Below are positions 22,178 to 34,864 of a stretch of 64,000 nucleotides of DNA, piece by piece. The notes beneath the pieces were generated by a model. The model saw only the letters and a list, made by a program, of their open reading frames with translations. It did no database searches and had not been told where the DNA came from. The stretch lies in the NCBI GenBank assembly GCA_003049465.1, contig PYSS01000001.1:357646-421645 (forward strand), given 5' to 3'. Each line of letters begins with the position of its first letter. Within the stretch, counting starts at the first letter, position 1. Source of the DNA: Magnaporthiopsis rhizophila (Eukaryota; Ascomycota; Sordariomycetes; Magnaporthales; Magnaporthaceae). The translations under genes and the position numbers were made by a program.

Positions 22178-24029
22178 ATGGCCGCCGCTGACGACCAAGC
22201 CGGCACGGGAGCAAAGGCAGGAGATATGAACATCTTCAAGCCGCCAATAGTTCGGTCGGCTGGCCGGCTGAACAAGGCCCTGTTCGACAGGACTTTCAAC
22301 CTGGCCGCCGCCGCCGTGAAGGAGCCGAAAAAAATTGGACCATACCAAAAAGCGCTGGAGAAGAGCAAGGATCTTCTTCGTCTGCCAAGACTCGCTTCCA
22401 TCTGCCCGGATCCGGACCCAGCGCTGGCCGCAGCAGGAGGGAAATGCATTCTCCTGAGGCCAGGCATCAGCGCAGCTGGTACGATTGTACCGAATGAGGG
22501 CTCCTATCCAAGAAGCACTCGCTTTCTCTTTACATAGACTCCATTCACAATGCTAACTTGAAATCTCGCAACCATAGCGCCCGAAACCTGGGGCGAGATC
22601 TTGAAAAAAGGTGTCGAGCAGCATGATTTGAACGTGGTGCCTTATGAGCTAAAGATGGGCTACGATTTCTGGAATTCTCGTGAGCCACAGTACTCCTCGC
22701 ATCAGGTAGCGCCGCAGCAGGAATGGTGGCGGTCGAGAGAAGTGCTGATGAACGCAGATGAGATCCTCAGCGCGGTACTCCCCGAGGACTACGCGGATGA
22801 TATTCCCACTTCCTATAATTGTGCAGGCCATGTCGGTGAGTGACCCTCCTCTCAGACCATAGGGCGGGGGACCTTCCTGGTATATGCCCCTGCGTATAGA
22901 GCTGTCCGTATTCCGAGCCGAAACTCACATGAATACCGTAGCCCACCTCAACCTACGCAAGGACTTCGAGCCGTACAAGCACATTATCGGACAGGTGATC
23001 GGGGAGAAGAACAACCATATCCGGACCGTCATCAACAAGATCTCCAACGTGGGCGACGAGTCTGAGTTCAGGACCTTCAACTACGAGGTCCTGTATGGGC
23101 CTGACGATCTTAATGTCGAGGTAAAAGAGGCCGGCTGCGTGTACAAATTCGACTACAGCAAAGTGTACTGGAACAGCAAGCTCGACCTGGAGCACAAACG
23201 GATTGTCGAGCTCGTCCAGCCGGGCGAGGTGCTCTGCGACGCATTCGCCGGCATTGGGCCCTTTGCCGTGCCGGCGGGCAAGAAGGGCGTCTTTGTCTGG
23301 GCAAACGACAAGAACCCGGAAAGCTTTCGCGTGATTGAGCAGGCCATCAAGCAAAACAAGGTCAGCCAGCTTGAAGCTGCAGATCCCCGACACGTGTCGC
23401 CCGCCCTCATCCACACCTTATGCTGCGGGTAGCACAATATTCTTCTAGTGACACCCGGATGGCTGGCTGACCGCTTTCACCTCTAGGCGCATCAATACGT
23501 GCGGCCGTTCAACCAGGATGCCAGAGACTTCATCAGATTCGCAGCGGACGATGTCATGAGGGCGTCGCTCCAGGGCGAGGGTGCCACGGCGACCCTGCCA
23601 GGACCCAGGGTCCGCCGCAGCAAACGGGCGACGGCACCGAAACCGAAGACGAAGCACATCCCCATACCGCCGACAATCTCGCACTACGTCATGAACCTCC
23701 CGGCTCTGGCCATCACGTTTCTCGGCAGCTTCAAGGGGCTCTACGCAGGGCACGGAGCACTCTTCTCGCCGTCGACGAACACGAAACTGCCGATGATACA
23801 CGTACACTGTTTTGACAAGATGTGCCACGAGGATGACGACATCCCCAAAATCGAGGAGTCCATCTGCCAGAGGGTGTCGGAGGAACTAGGGTTTGAAATG
23901 AGACCCGGGGATGCCAACAATGCTGGCGAGGTGTCTATCCGGGATGTCAGGGCCGTTGCGCCAAACAAGTCCATGTACTGCGCGAGCTTCCGTCTTCCGC
24001 CCGAGGTCGCCTTTGCCCCGAGAGGGTGA
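22178..24029 (+). CDS. TRM5: tRNA (guanine37-N1)-methyltransferase
   Basis: Four exons, 22178-22478, 22578-22835, 22942-23360 and 23487-24029, encode 506 residues. Donors are GTACGA, GTGAGT and GTCAGC; acceptors are CCATAG, CCGTAG and CTCTAG. All joins restore Trm5 blocks: APETWGEILKKG, AGHVAHLNLRKDFEPYKHII, the SAM site DAFAGIGPFAVPAGKKG, WANDKNPESF, PFNQDARDFI and MNLPALAITFLGSF. The enzyme methylates N1 of G37 beside the anticodon of several tRNAs to prevent frameshifting, and in yeast also serves mitochondria. An in-frame ATG at 22067 would add 37 residues poor in arginine. I prefer 22178 (GCGATGGCC) because the family usually starts shortly before MNIFKPPIVR. Confidence 0.93.
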
Positions 24030-24849
24030 TAGATAAGGCAACAGCGGCCGAGAGTAGCCAGGTATTTCGCAACAATGAGCGCGAAGCAAGGGCCCACGAG
24101 GTTACTCTGCAATGTATGCAATGTCTGCCGGCAGCCGCAAGCCGCCGGTCACTTTCGAACAACACAGCGGCCTCGGCCTGTGTGTATCCATGTTGTGCTG
24201 TGCTCCATGCCGGGTGATGGGTTACTTGCAGGCCGTTATTTCCGCGCGCCGTCAAACGCAAGTTTTTGGTCCACTCCTTGGTGCGAGATAGGCCCCGTGG
24301 CGAATTCAATGGGTTCACGGCTGCCCGGCTGGCAAGATGCAGTGTCCCCGAGCACGGCAAGTTGTTATCTATTGAGAAACCAGGCGCTACGACTCGCCGT
24401 CTGCACGTCCAGAGTGGGAGGGGTTGAATGTAAACAAACCGGTCTGGCGCGGCATAGCCAAAAGACGGTTCTCCAGTCCATGCAGGCCGGCCGGGTAGAA
24501 AGGTGGCAAAAACAAAAGATGGCTAGCTGGCTGGCTGCCGATAGAAGACAGTGACGCAATATTAACGTCGGCTGCGTGTGTGTTTTCCGGCAGGTTATTT
24601 TTTTTAGACCGGCCTGCAGTCCTGTGCCGAGCTGCAAGTACTATTTATGCAGGTTCAAGTTCCCCTCACTTGGCATTGCAGTAGGAACCCGATAAGGGAT
24701 CAGGACAGCTGCTCTCCCAAGGAAACGAAAAAGGGACGACGAGCGAATGAGCGTGCCTTGCGTGTGCATACGCAAGACGCTGCGATGATAGTTGTTCACC
24801 TACATACCTAGCTATCTAACCGCCAAATATCAAAACCGGTCGCCATCTA

Positions 24850-24889
24850 TGTACGTACAGTTGGATGCACATCCATGTACATATGTACA
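24850..24889. repeat. Pair of TGTAC palindromes
   Basis: TGTACGTACA at 24850-24859 and TGTACATATGTACA at 24876-24889 are both perfect palindromes with the same TGTAC half-site, 16 bp apart. They lie in non-coding DNA. Confidence 0.8.
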
Positions 24890-25615
24890 GTGCAGTAAAT
24901 ATGTCCATCTCCAATGGTTTGGTGGGATGCATTGCCATTTCTTTGCTTGTCTTGGCAACGCCGTCCGTCGGTCCCGAGATCGTTTCGCAAATCTGCAGGC
25001 AGGAGAAGCAGGAATGGGACTGGGATCGGGATTCTTGACTTGAACGGGCCCCCCGCCTCTGGGCGTCCATTGGCAGGCATACAGTATATCACGAGCACAT
25101 CTGCCAATGGAGGTAATAGGTACCTAGGTGGGTTGGTGGTTGGCAGGCAGGCAGGCTGGCCCTACAAGGATGTGTGTCTATACTGGCCTATGCAACCATA
25201 TACACGCTACCCATATATGGCATATACAATCCGCTGCTGCCGCGCCACGCCACCCATCTTAAGCCTTGACGCTAGGCGGACCGGTGAAGCTGTGGCTTGC
25301 AGCATGCCCTCCCTCCCTCCCTTGCTCGCTTCTCGAACCGCAGCAGCGGGGCAGGGGAGGGGAGGGTGGCCAAGACAAGGAAAATGCAACGACATGGCAT
25401 GCATGCAGGTCAAGCGACTTGCGTTCGTCCAACCAAGCAGGCTCGTGGGCCTGCGGCTTGCAGCAACCGTTGAAAGGATCGCGTTTTAATGGGATGGATG
25501 GTGGTAATGGGCGTGAGTAAAATATATTGCGTATACAGTAAGTTGTATATCGAGCAGTCAGGAAGCGGAGATGTGCACCCTCACTCCATGCAACCTGTCA
25601 GTTGAGGCAGGCAGG

Positions 25616-25646
25616 CGGGCGGGCGGGCGGACGGGCGGGCGGGCGA
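25616..25646 (+). repeat. GGGC repeat with G-quadruplex potential
   Basis: Six GGG runs are separated by single C bases apart from one CGGAC spacer. This satisfies the simple four-run G-quadruplex pattern on the plus strand. It lies in non-coding DNA. Confidence 0.8.
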
Positions 25647-28199
25647 AGCTGCCGGCCCCCGCCGACGCGAAAGCCATAGGAGGTACAAACCAGGATGGTG
25701 TGTGGAATGGCCGACAGTATTGGGTAGCCAAAGGCGTATATTGTTGTCCAATACCAAACCTCCATGCCTCGCTCGATGGATGCGGCAACCGGTCGAGGGT
25801 TTGGTGATCGGCGAAAAAGATGACCAGGGACAGCAAGGCCGTTACTCCCGAAGATCCCAGGGGTCCGTCCTTCTCTCCGCCTGGGACTTCTAGACGCGGT
25901 AACCTTGGCAGGCGGGCTGAACGCACGCCGTGAGGGGTGGCTACAAGAAATAAGCAGGGAGGCAAAAACGTGTAACATGTGAAGGACGACATTTCTGGGC
26001 ATTCAGTGCAGCAGAGCACATCACAGGCCAACCATTGGCTTCGCTCGACTTGGCCCGGGAACGATAGGCAGATATCTACCGCCTGCCTGCCTGCATGTCC
26101 GCCTGTATGCCTATCTGCCTGCCTGCCGGGAGCATGGAAGCAATGTCGTGTCATGCAGAGCCCGTCTGTCGTGTCACGGTGAACGACTTCTTTTTTTATT
26201 GCGATACAAACAGGTAGACACAAGCCCCGGCGGCTATCCGCTGTGTTTCCTGGCGGAAGCGTGCATGACGCGAGCGATAACGGCCTCCATCAACGCCTTC
26301 CCGTCTCCTCATTGGCACAACCGCCGGGTGAGGCGTTCAGCGCCCTCGATTAGCGTTGCCGGGTGGTCCCCGGCGGGTCGATGTCGGTCAGAGGCGGCCA
26401 GCGGTCTGAGGAGCGCCGGCTTATTTCCCACAAGGCCCCGCAGCCCCTCCCCTACCTACTATACCTGGCCCTCCCGATGTGTGTTGGGCTGTGTGTATCG
26501 GCCGGGACGGATGGGATGAGGAAATCATAAGCCATGTAGATTGATAGGGAACTGGCCTATCAAAGCCGGGCCTGCGGAGTAGGTGTGCGATGGCAGGCCC
26601 CGGTTTCGATCGACAAGCTGGAGCCCCAGTCCTGGATGAAGCCTGGACGGCCAGCGGGTCCCCTGAGGAGAAAGACTGCAATATCGAGAGGAGAAATCCA
26701 AAAGCTGAGGGGCCCAGGAGATGCCGACACCAACTTTAAAATCCTTGCCTGCTTTTAGATGCTACTTCCATTGACCTCCTGTTCCCTATCCCACCAGCCC
26801 TGAGCCTTGGCATTAGCAACCCGAGATGCAACAGGTGTCTTTCCCCGGATGCGGCGGCCTCGAGACTGGGTTGGGCAAACTTCTGCGAAACCCATGTCTT
26901 GGGTGGGTGGTGCCAGAGTGCTGTCGATAGTTTCGGCTTCGACCTCTTACCTAATGTGAGGGCGCCAGCGAAGCACGGTTTCCCCGCCTATCAGACATCC
27001 AGGGACTGCCCTAGGGTCTCGGACTGGTCATCCACACATCCAAAGCAACGTCTGCAAATGCTTCCAAGGTACCTATCGCTTCGCCATGTTGATGTCGTCG
27101 AACGTTGTGGCAGGCGATACAGGCAGCAAGCCATGTGGAGCATTCAACCAAGAGGCCATCCATTGACCTGGGGAGAAAAATAAAATAAAATAAAATTGAG
27201 GAAACCAAAACCTGTTTGGGTGGTCGAGAAGGCGCCTCAGCCGCCGCCGTTCATGCCTTGCCCCGAAATCCCAACGGTCCACCACCACTCCACAGATAGA
27301 CCACGGCCTAGAAGCCACCCGAAAAGGGGAAAGAAAGCACCGTAATGTGGTAGAGGATCGGGAAGCTTAGTCGGTCGAGCGGCTTCTGGGAGACAACAGG
27401 GCAGGAACAGTAAAGGAAAGAAACGGGCTGGAGGAGGGCGCTAAAATGTCTCAGCCCAATCTCCATTAGCGCACACACACACACTCTCTCTCGCACACAC
27501 GCGCACGCACACACACCAAATCACTCTCATTAGACTGGATTAAGCGTCTGATAGGGCCAGTCGATGTACCGTAGGTGGTAAGAGGGGTATGCATGTCCTC
27601 GCTCAGACGTCGAGATGCTACAAGAGCCACAGCGTCGTAGCACGAGTCACTCGAGGACCGTCAAACAACGGCCCCTCCGAATCCCACAAGGTCGGGCCTC
27701 TCCCGCATTCCTTCAATACATGGAGGGCCAGTCTGGATCAAAGGGTTGGCGGCTTTGCTGGCGGCTCCGTCCAGCCACCCGCCCGCCCCTCCCACTAGGT
27801 TTCACACAAAAGAGGCAGACAATTCCATCACAAATTCAGAGGTTTGTGTGTCCCGCAATAAGCAAGGGCTAATCACGCCTTGTGCGTTGCAGTTGCATCC
27901 TGGGTTCCACAGCGGTGAAGGGGAATGGGTGCGCCTCAAAATGACCTATCACATTTGCTATTATCCATTGCGCAAGAAACAATTGCGAAGGAGGAACCGA
28001 AGAAAAAAAGAACAAGCACCAAGACACGACAGAAGGGGTGTGTCGCCTTGAGCTCCCCCGCCTGGACCCACATACCGACGTGGGAAGTGGGGTATGGGCG
28101 TTTTCCATGGGGACCGGGATTCCCTTGCATGCCGCCAACCCCACTTGGCAACCCCCACACCCCCGTTCATTCATTCTTTCCAATGGATGCATGGACCGG

Positions 28200-28216
28200 T
28201 TCCGGATGGACACACG

Positions 28217-28249
<33 letters not shown>

Positions 28250-28309
28250 GTGCCTNCGGATGGACACACGGTCCTCTTTTTTTTTTTTTTTTTTTTTCTC
28301 TGGTGCCTC
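28200..28309. repeat. Tandemly duplicated segment with poly-T and an assembly gap
   Basis: CGGATGGACACACGGTCCTC occurs at 28203-28222 followed by 27 T, and again at 28257-28276 followed by 21 T. GTGCCT follows each T run, and one N (28256) precedes the second copy. The arrangement suggests two contig ends carrying the same sequence that were joined rather than merged. Confidence 0.8.
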
Positions 28310-31300
28310 GCGCTGACCAATGAAAGCGCTCCTCCGAAGCCGCCTTGGACAGAAAGACCGCTTCTCATGGTTGTCTTGCCTGCATGTAACGCTTTGGTGT
28401 ATTTGCGTACCAAGGTGTCCTCCAGTGACCTTGCTCAGACAATTGCTCCATTATGCCCCGCAAGCCATTCCACTGTCCGTCCGACCGACCGGCCGACCTC
28501 CCGAAAGCCATTGGGCCTTCCAAGGTGGCGGGATTCGCGGATCGTCCATGTGTGAAACCCTGCTTGGCCCCACGTCCGAAATACCGTGTTCCTTTACTGC
28601 GGGAGATCAGCTTGTCAAACGTTCTGGCCATATCTCCGCGAGAGCGGTCGGTGCCGATCGGAACGGCATTGAGCGCGCTGAGACCGTACCTTACGTACCT
28701 ACCTAGGTAAGGTGGCCACGAATAGCACTTGAGGACATGCTCGCATCCATCCGCGTATCAACATGGCCGGCATTGTCTTCTTTCTTTTTCCCCAAGGCCG
28801 TGCGTGGTCCTCGGTTAAAAAAAGGTGCAGCCTTGGCCCCCGACCGTCCGCTGAAACACACACACACACACCGTCAAAGCCTCTCCGGTCCCCCGAATGC
28901 CGGGGCTCGGCGGGATCAACGTGGATGGGGGATTGCAGATCGATCCATTGACGAACTGCGGGCTGGGTTGTGATTTGCTACGGAAGGAATATGATAGCAG
29001 ATAATGAGAGGCACCCAAGCGAAAGGAGGAGGATGAGGCCAAGATAAAAACTAAATTCATAGATTGCTACTCCATCTGCTGGGCGGCAGGCAGGCCTGGT
29101 GAACACTTGACATGTCAGATATCAGCATCAGCAAACAGGAAACAGCAAACTCCCGACAGCGGGAAACTTGCATCCGCGGGGCATCCATCCCACCAACCAA
29201 ACGCGCGGCTCATCGCTTGTCTGGAACTTTAAAAAAGCGATAAGGGAACGTCAGCCTCGACCCGCCGCGAGCCGTTCGGCCCGTACTGGACTTCGACCCT
29301 GGCATCATCGAAGCCCCGGCTTTGGTTCTTGGTCCAGAACTCGAACCAAGGCATCGCGCCATAACCTTTGTCGCTTGTGCCAGCCGCGCCCTTGTTTCTT
29401 TTTTTCCCCTCTTCTCGATGACGGACGAACGGGGCAGGTTTGAAAATGTATGCAAAACCCAAAAAAAGACCCCATGTGGGTACACCGCCCAATGAAAAAT
29501 CTTCACACTAGCACGTTGGGAGATGGATCAAGCCCCCGACCCGAGGGCATGCAGAAACGAGAGGCCAGACAACAATCGCATCTCGGAAGATGTCGGGCGG
29601 CGGAGCAGCACGAGCAAGGGGCTGGGCTAAAGATGCGAGCTTGACCCGCAGCCGGCTCGCCGACGACCTCCACCGACTTCCTCGACATCAACGATGATCT
29701 CCGGCACACCCTTCAAACGCACACCCCTCTCCGTCCGGACGCACGCACGTCTGCCCAGGCACAAAAACGACCGGAAAATAGCCCGTGGGCCACCGGGTAG
29801 CCGGTAATGCTCCGGGCCAGCGCTTCTTTGCTGGGATGGACCATTGGTCGTTGTTCATCTATTCTTGCCTCTCCGTTCTTCCTTGAAGGTGGCAGGTAGG
29901 CACGCACATGGGTTGACAGTGACTTTCTCCGGGCGCCCGATGACGGAGACACGGGCAGCTAGCTAGATAAAATACACAAGGTAAGAGAAAGAGAAAAAAT
30001 GGGCTACGGGCGTTGGGCGGAGTAGATGGATCGGCGGACGGGTGAAGCTTTAGCCCCCTCGCAAGCAGCCAGCGGGTCACAGACCGAGCGGCTAGGCAGT
30101 GATACGAGCGGGCAGGTCTAGGTAGCTGCGGCTCCAGCTTTTCGTCCCTCCAGCCCGTTCCGTCTTTCTGTCTTTATCAGACTTCAGCGGATGGGTGGAG
30201 AATGGAATGTGGGGACGGGATGCGAATGGCGGTATCGCTCGGGATGAGTTTGTTTCAATGATGCCTTTTTTCGTCTTACGCTTCGGGTTTTTCTTTCCGG
30301 GGTCTTTTTCTTCCCTCCTCTATCTTGTTCAGAAAGAGATATGGGATTGAGTTCCGAGACCGGCTGCCCGTTGGGCCTTGGCTTTTTGTGCGCTGCAAGA
30401 CCCTGGCCCTTGAGATGTTCGGGCCACTGACACTAACGACCCACGCACCGCCTGGCGAGAACCCTAGGCGTGATGCGATGCTTGTCGACTTTGACCGCAC
30501 ACATCCATCCTTGCTAGGTGGGCTCTGGTCCGTCCTATCTCTATCTACCTACTGTATTGGATCATCCCTACCTTTCTCTTTCCTATTTTTATTCTGTTTT
30601 ATCTTTTGCCCACAAAAGCCGAGTTTTCGGCCCAAGTGACCCGGGGCGGCTTATCTTGCGTGGTTCCACGTACAGTTGCATATGTAGACGGGTCTCGATG
30701 TATCAAGTCTGTCTGGCTACATCCAATATCTACTAGCGCCCGTCCACGGCGTAGGTGTAGAGCTCTTACCAGGAAGGTACCTACCGCTATCTATGCAAAG
30801 TGACCCGTCGTTATCATAGCTGCGGCAGGCAACTGACTAGGACAACCCTCGATGCGGCGCAATTGCGACATTTGGAGTGTTGTTGTCGTCTACGAGCACA
30901 GTTGGCGGTGCCACGGCTTCCCGCCTTGCGTCTTTTCGTCCTATTTGCGTGCAGATTGACATGTGCCATGTTCGAGTATTCGAACCGGGATACGAGAATT
31001 CAAAGTGGGAGGGGAAGCATCGGCGATGACAGCGATGGGCCAACTAGGGTTGCCAAGTGGATTGATAATCCCTTGCTCATGGATCAATTATGGATGTCTT
31101 TTCACTTTCCCGTCATCCTGCCGCACACTCACCACCACCACCAGTGGTTGCGACCCCCGCGCCGGCCCCTCCCCTGTCACCTTACCCTCCATCCCACCTG
31201 GTAGGATCGCTTTGTCTTGTCCGTCTCGATAACAAAGGGACTCGCTTCGCGTGACTTTCTCATTGATTTCATTGTCGTTGCTTTCTCATTCCCCTGTCGC

Positions 31301-33300
31301 TCCTTTTGGCTAGGGCCGGGCGCGTGGCAACATTGTGTGACAGGCTGTTCCCTGGACGTCGTCCCTTGGCCCTCCCGCGCCGCTCACCGCCTGCGATTTG
31401 CCGGCATCCTGGGCAATCAGCCCAACCTCTAAGAATCGACCGAGGCGTTGTCCACCTGATCGTCTTCCCCCGGAGGATGACGACCGCCGTCTGTGCTGGG
31501 TAAACATGCCCCTCCCTCCCTCCATCCCTCAACCAAGCAGGCGAGGCCAACATGTCATCCGTTCTTCCATGTTTTTGAGTGCCCGGAGGAACAAACTGCA
31601 TTCCACGCCGCCCGGTTCAGCACCCGTGTGGACAAACCGCCGCAACACTTTGCCCCGGAGATGAGGAGGCGGGAACCCTCATTGCTCATTCGATACATCA
31701 AGCAGGCCATCACACCCCCGGTTCCATGATCACGGGGTCACCAAACGCCCCCCGCGCACGCGGCTGATCGGCCCCCAGCTGACCGGCTGTGAGCCAGTTG
31801 CTGTGTTGTCCTGGGTTTTCCCCTATCTCTCTCCCTGATGCCGCTTCATTGGGGGAGCCCGCTCTCTTGTCCACTTCCTACGGCGGCTTCGGCCCTTGGT
31901 TTCCTCAGCCCCGTCTGCCCAATGGAACTGCCATTTGATCCGTTGCATCCGTGGTTTGTCCACCTGGCGAGGAATGATGCGCCCTGAATGGGGAAAAGAA
32001 ACTCTGGAGAATGTCTTGGAATCTAGTGGCACGGGGTTTATCTCGGGCCGGTGTCACTCAGGCGTGATGTTTTTGCTATGTGGCGGGATTTGGTGGTTGG
32101 AGGCGGGCGGTATTCCGTGTTCCCCAAATGAAGGCCTGCACTGCGGGCTGTATAAACTGCAGGTGAACGACTGACTGATTTGTTGGGACACGCAAGCGCT
32201 TTTGATTGATGACCCCAAAACTTTACGTATAAAATAAGCAGGACATAGGGGATAGGTGGTATTGGGTAATGAAGACATGCTTCTGTTCGTGACGCCAACT
32301 CCATCTCGGAGGTAACTGGCCGCTGACCGATGGGTTATCACTTGCCGCTACCCAGGAATGCCATTGCTCGGTCGCAACGGATAAGCAGCCGGTCGGCGCG
32401 TTACAGTGCTTGCATCACGACGACAGGATGGACTTGCCCAGCAAGGTGCGTGTGCAGGCGTGTCGGCATTGTCTTGTTGTCGTTCATAAGCCCATGACGC
32501 CCTGCCCTTGCATCATCGCACGCCAGTGGTGATAGGTATGTGATGAAAAAGGCGTTCGTTGGTCTGCGCAGGCCGGGGAACCCCTTGCCGCTCCTCGATT
32601 CCTCGTACATCCATTTCTCGGTTCCTGTTACTTGTCTACTGGCTGCTGCATGCGCCTTTTGATTCCCGCTTTCAATCATCACACTGCCCGACTCGATGAT
32701 GTGACGATGGGATGGACTGTACAAGCAGCGGGCCATGAGCCAACCACCTACCCAAACCACCCAGCCCCTGCTGCCTTGAAAACGCCAAAGCCGTCGCTTT
32801 GGGATGCTGTGACATCGGGAGGGGAAATTGAGGCTTTGGGTTCGCCGCCTACGTCGTCCTTTGATTTCTGTGCCACTCTGCGCTTCTGTTACGACGTATC
32901 CGTGGTAGCTGCTGCTTTAGTGCCACGCACCTTGCCGTGAGTGCTGATTTTTTGTTTTTCTTGCGGCCTGGGTGCTGGCTCCACGCTGGAAGGTTCATGT
33001 TGCTATGTGCTGACGAGTGCAGCCGTCCCCACCCCGCACCCGCCGCGGCCAGAAAGAAAGCGGCATTTAGGTCTGCGCTTAGGTGGCCGCGAACCGGTAC
33101 CTTGAGCTTGGTGTCCAGTGGAGGTTGTCGTTTAGTAAAAGAAACGGAAAATAACAAAAGCCAAACCAAAAAGGACACACACTGACTGCAACACTTGCTG
33201 CAAGCACAGGCGGGCGGGACGAGACCAGACCTTTGCTAGGCATCCCTCCCACAAGCCCCTCCCCGACCCCGGTCCCTTGAAAGAAAAGACTCGAGGTGGT

Positions 33301-34864
33301 GGTGGTGGTAGTGGCTTTGGGGGTCTCTCTAGCCCGTCGAGCTCAGTTCGAACAAATGCTTGTCGGCACCGCACCGTCTCCTACTCCCCCTGTCGAGTTG
33401 TCCCATTCCACGCTTGTGCACACCGGCCCTTCAGACAGAAACACTGTCCCGTCCCCTCTCTCTAAAAGGAGCCAAGCAGCGCGAGCAAAAGGTCTTTGCC
33501 ACACTAGCTGGGAGTGTGCTTCCTGCCTGCGCTGGCTGGGGACAAACTGCTCCATACCTATGGTGGACCTTGCTCCTCCTTCCTCTTTTCCATCCGCCCT
33601 CCCTCTCCCCTCCTCTTCTCCTGTCTTTTAACCATTGTTTCCCTTTTTGCCCTTTCCCAAAGAGCCGGACTATTCAACCGTCCGCTCACCCCTTCCTCGC
33701 CGTCACCCACACCTGTCGCGAGCAGGCCAAATCGAGAGCCAGTCGAGGTTGGTAGGTACCAGGTAGCCACTCACCCACCCTCCTGCTAAGCAATCACCTC
33801 CCAGCGCCCCCAGACCGACACTACCTCCGTGTCCACAGCCCGGTGCTCCCCACCACCACCGCTGTGTGCCGCCCTACCGGACAGGCGAGACGCCTTGACC
33901 GGCGTTCCACTCGCTACTTCCCACCCATAACACCCCGGCATGGTCTCTCTGGATGGCCCGCCCTAGACCGTTTTCTTCGCCAGCAGTGCACTTTCTTATC
34001 TTGCCTCTCCTCCTCGTCTGACTCGCTTCTTGCCCTCTTGATTCTGCTCGCCCCGTCGAACAAGAAACCGCGAGAGCCAGGAAACGAAAAAGGAGAGAGC
34101 ACCACCGACACCACGGCCTTCTGACCAGCTTCCCCACCACAGAGCACCAGCGTCGAGAGTAAAACGGCCGATTCCAATTCCAGCTGCTGGGACCACCTAG
34201 CCAGCGATCGCCACCCCGGTCCAACCACAGTCGGCCAGCCAGCCTGGGCCATCCAATTCGCAACATTCCCCGCGGACGAGTCGCAGCGGCCCCAGGGCAC
34301 CCAGTCATCCAACCAGCGCAGGCCATTCGGCACAAAGCTTGGAGGCAGCATCTGAGACCACCCTGGCCCCCGCGTCGTCACCGCCCTTGTCGCATTGAAA
34401 ACCAGAGCCGGGTCTACCACAACCAGAAAATTTCCTGCTTCGGCCGCCAACAAGCTGCCTCGCCGCCCGCGCCTTCCAGCGCCCGTGCCCTCCCTCACCA
34501 GACCACGCGCCACTGCACCCCACAGAATCGAAGAACGTCCAGAACAACCCCCAGTGGAGAAGCAAGATCCGGGCAAACGGGGCCACTGCAAATCCGCGGG
34601 TGCCACTTTTATTTTCCTCCAAGAGAAATTGATCCCGCCCCCGTTTCTCCCAAAGGTCCAAGTGTAAACTTTCCGGAGATAACACACGCAAAAGAAGAGG
34701 AAGAGAAAAAAAACACAAAGGGAGCAAGAAAAGCCAGTCGTCCATGACCAGTTCTCCTCCGTCCCGACCACCGCTCGACGACTACCGCAAACTCTTGGGC
34801 TCGCTGGTTCGATGAGATTGGGCGTCGCTGTCCATCCTCTCGCATCCATCCGATTTCGCCCACC
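33301..34864 (+). promoter_or_regulatory. Long pyrimidine-rich leader/promoter of the REG1-like gene
   Basis: The 1.5 kb before the ATG at 34865 is rich in CT and CCA stretches on the sense strand, as is common in promoters and long 5' leaders of fungal regulatory genes. A 311-codon antisense frame (33914-34849) shows no domain and is probably a by-product of this composition. The transcription start cannot be placed. Confidence 0.45.

Larger units (their letters stand above)
24030..33300. other. Large gene-poor region rich in simple repeats
   Basis: About 9.3 kb contain only short, overlapping frames on both strands with no domain I recognise. Simple repeats are frequent: GGCAGGCAGG and GGGC runs (25140-25160, 25616-25646), TGCC runs (26077-26128), CA/CG runs (27471-27517, 28856-28871) and poly-T (28223-28297). 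TAGGTA/TACCTA motifs recur (25117-25128, 28689-28712, 30774-30784). It may hold regulatory DNA of the REG1-like gene, noncoding RNAs or decayed sequence. One 41-codon minus frame at 29229-29354 has coding-like codon use. Confidence 0.6.

Noticed and set aside
33914..34849. 311-codon open frame on the minus strand before the REG1-like gene
   Set aside because: It is antisense to a pyrimidine-rich leader, Trp/Gly/Arg/Ser-rich in a composition-driven way and has no domain or splice-linked extension.
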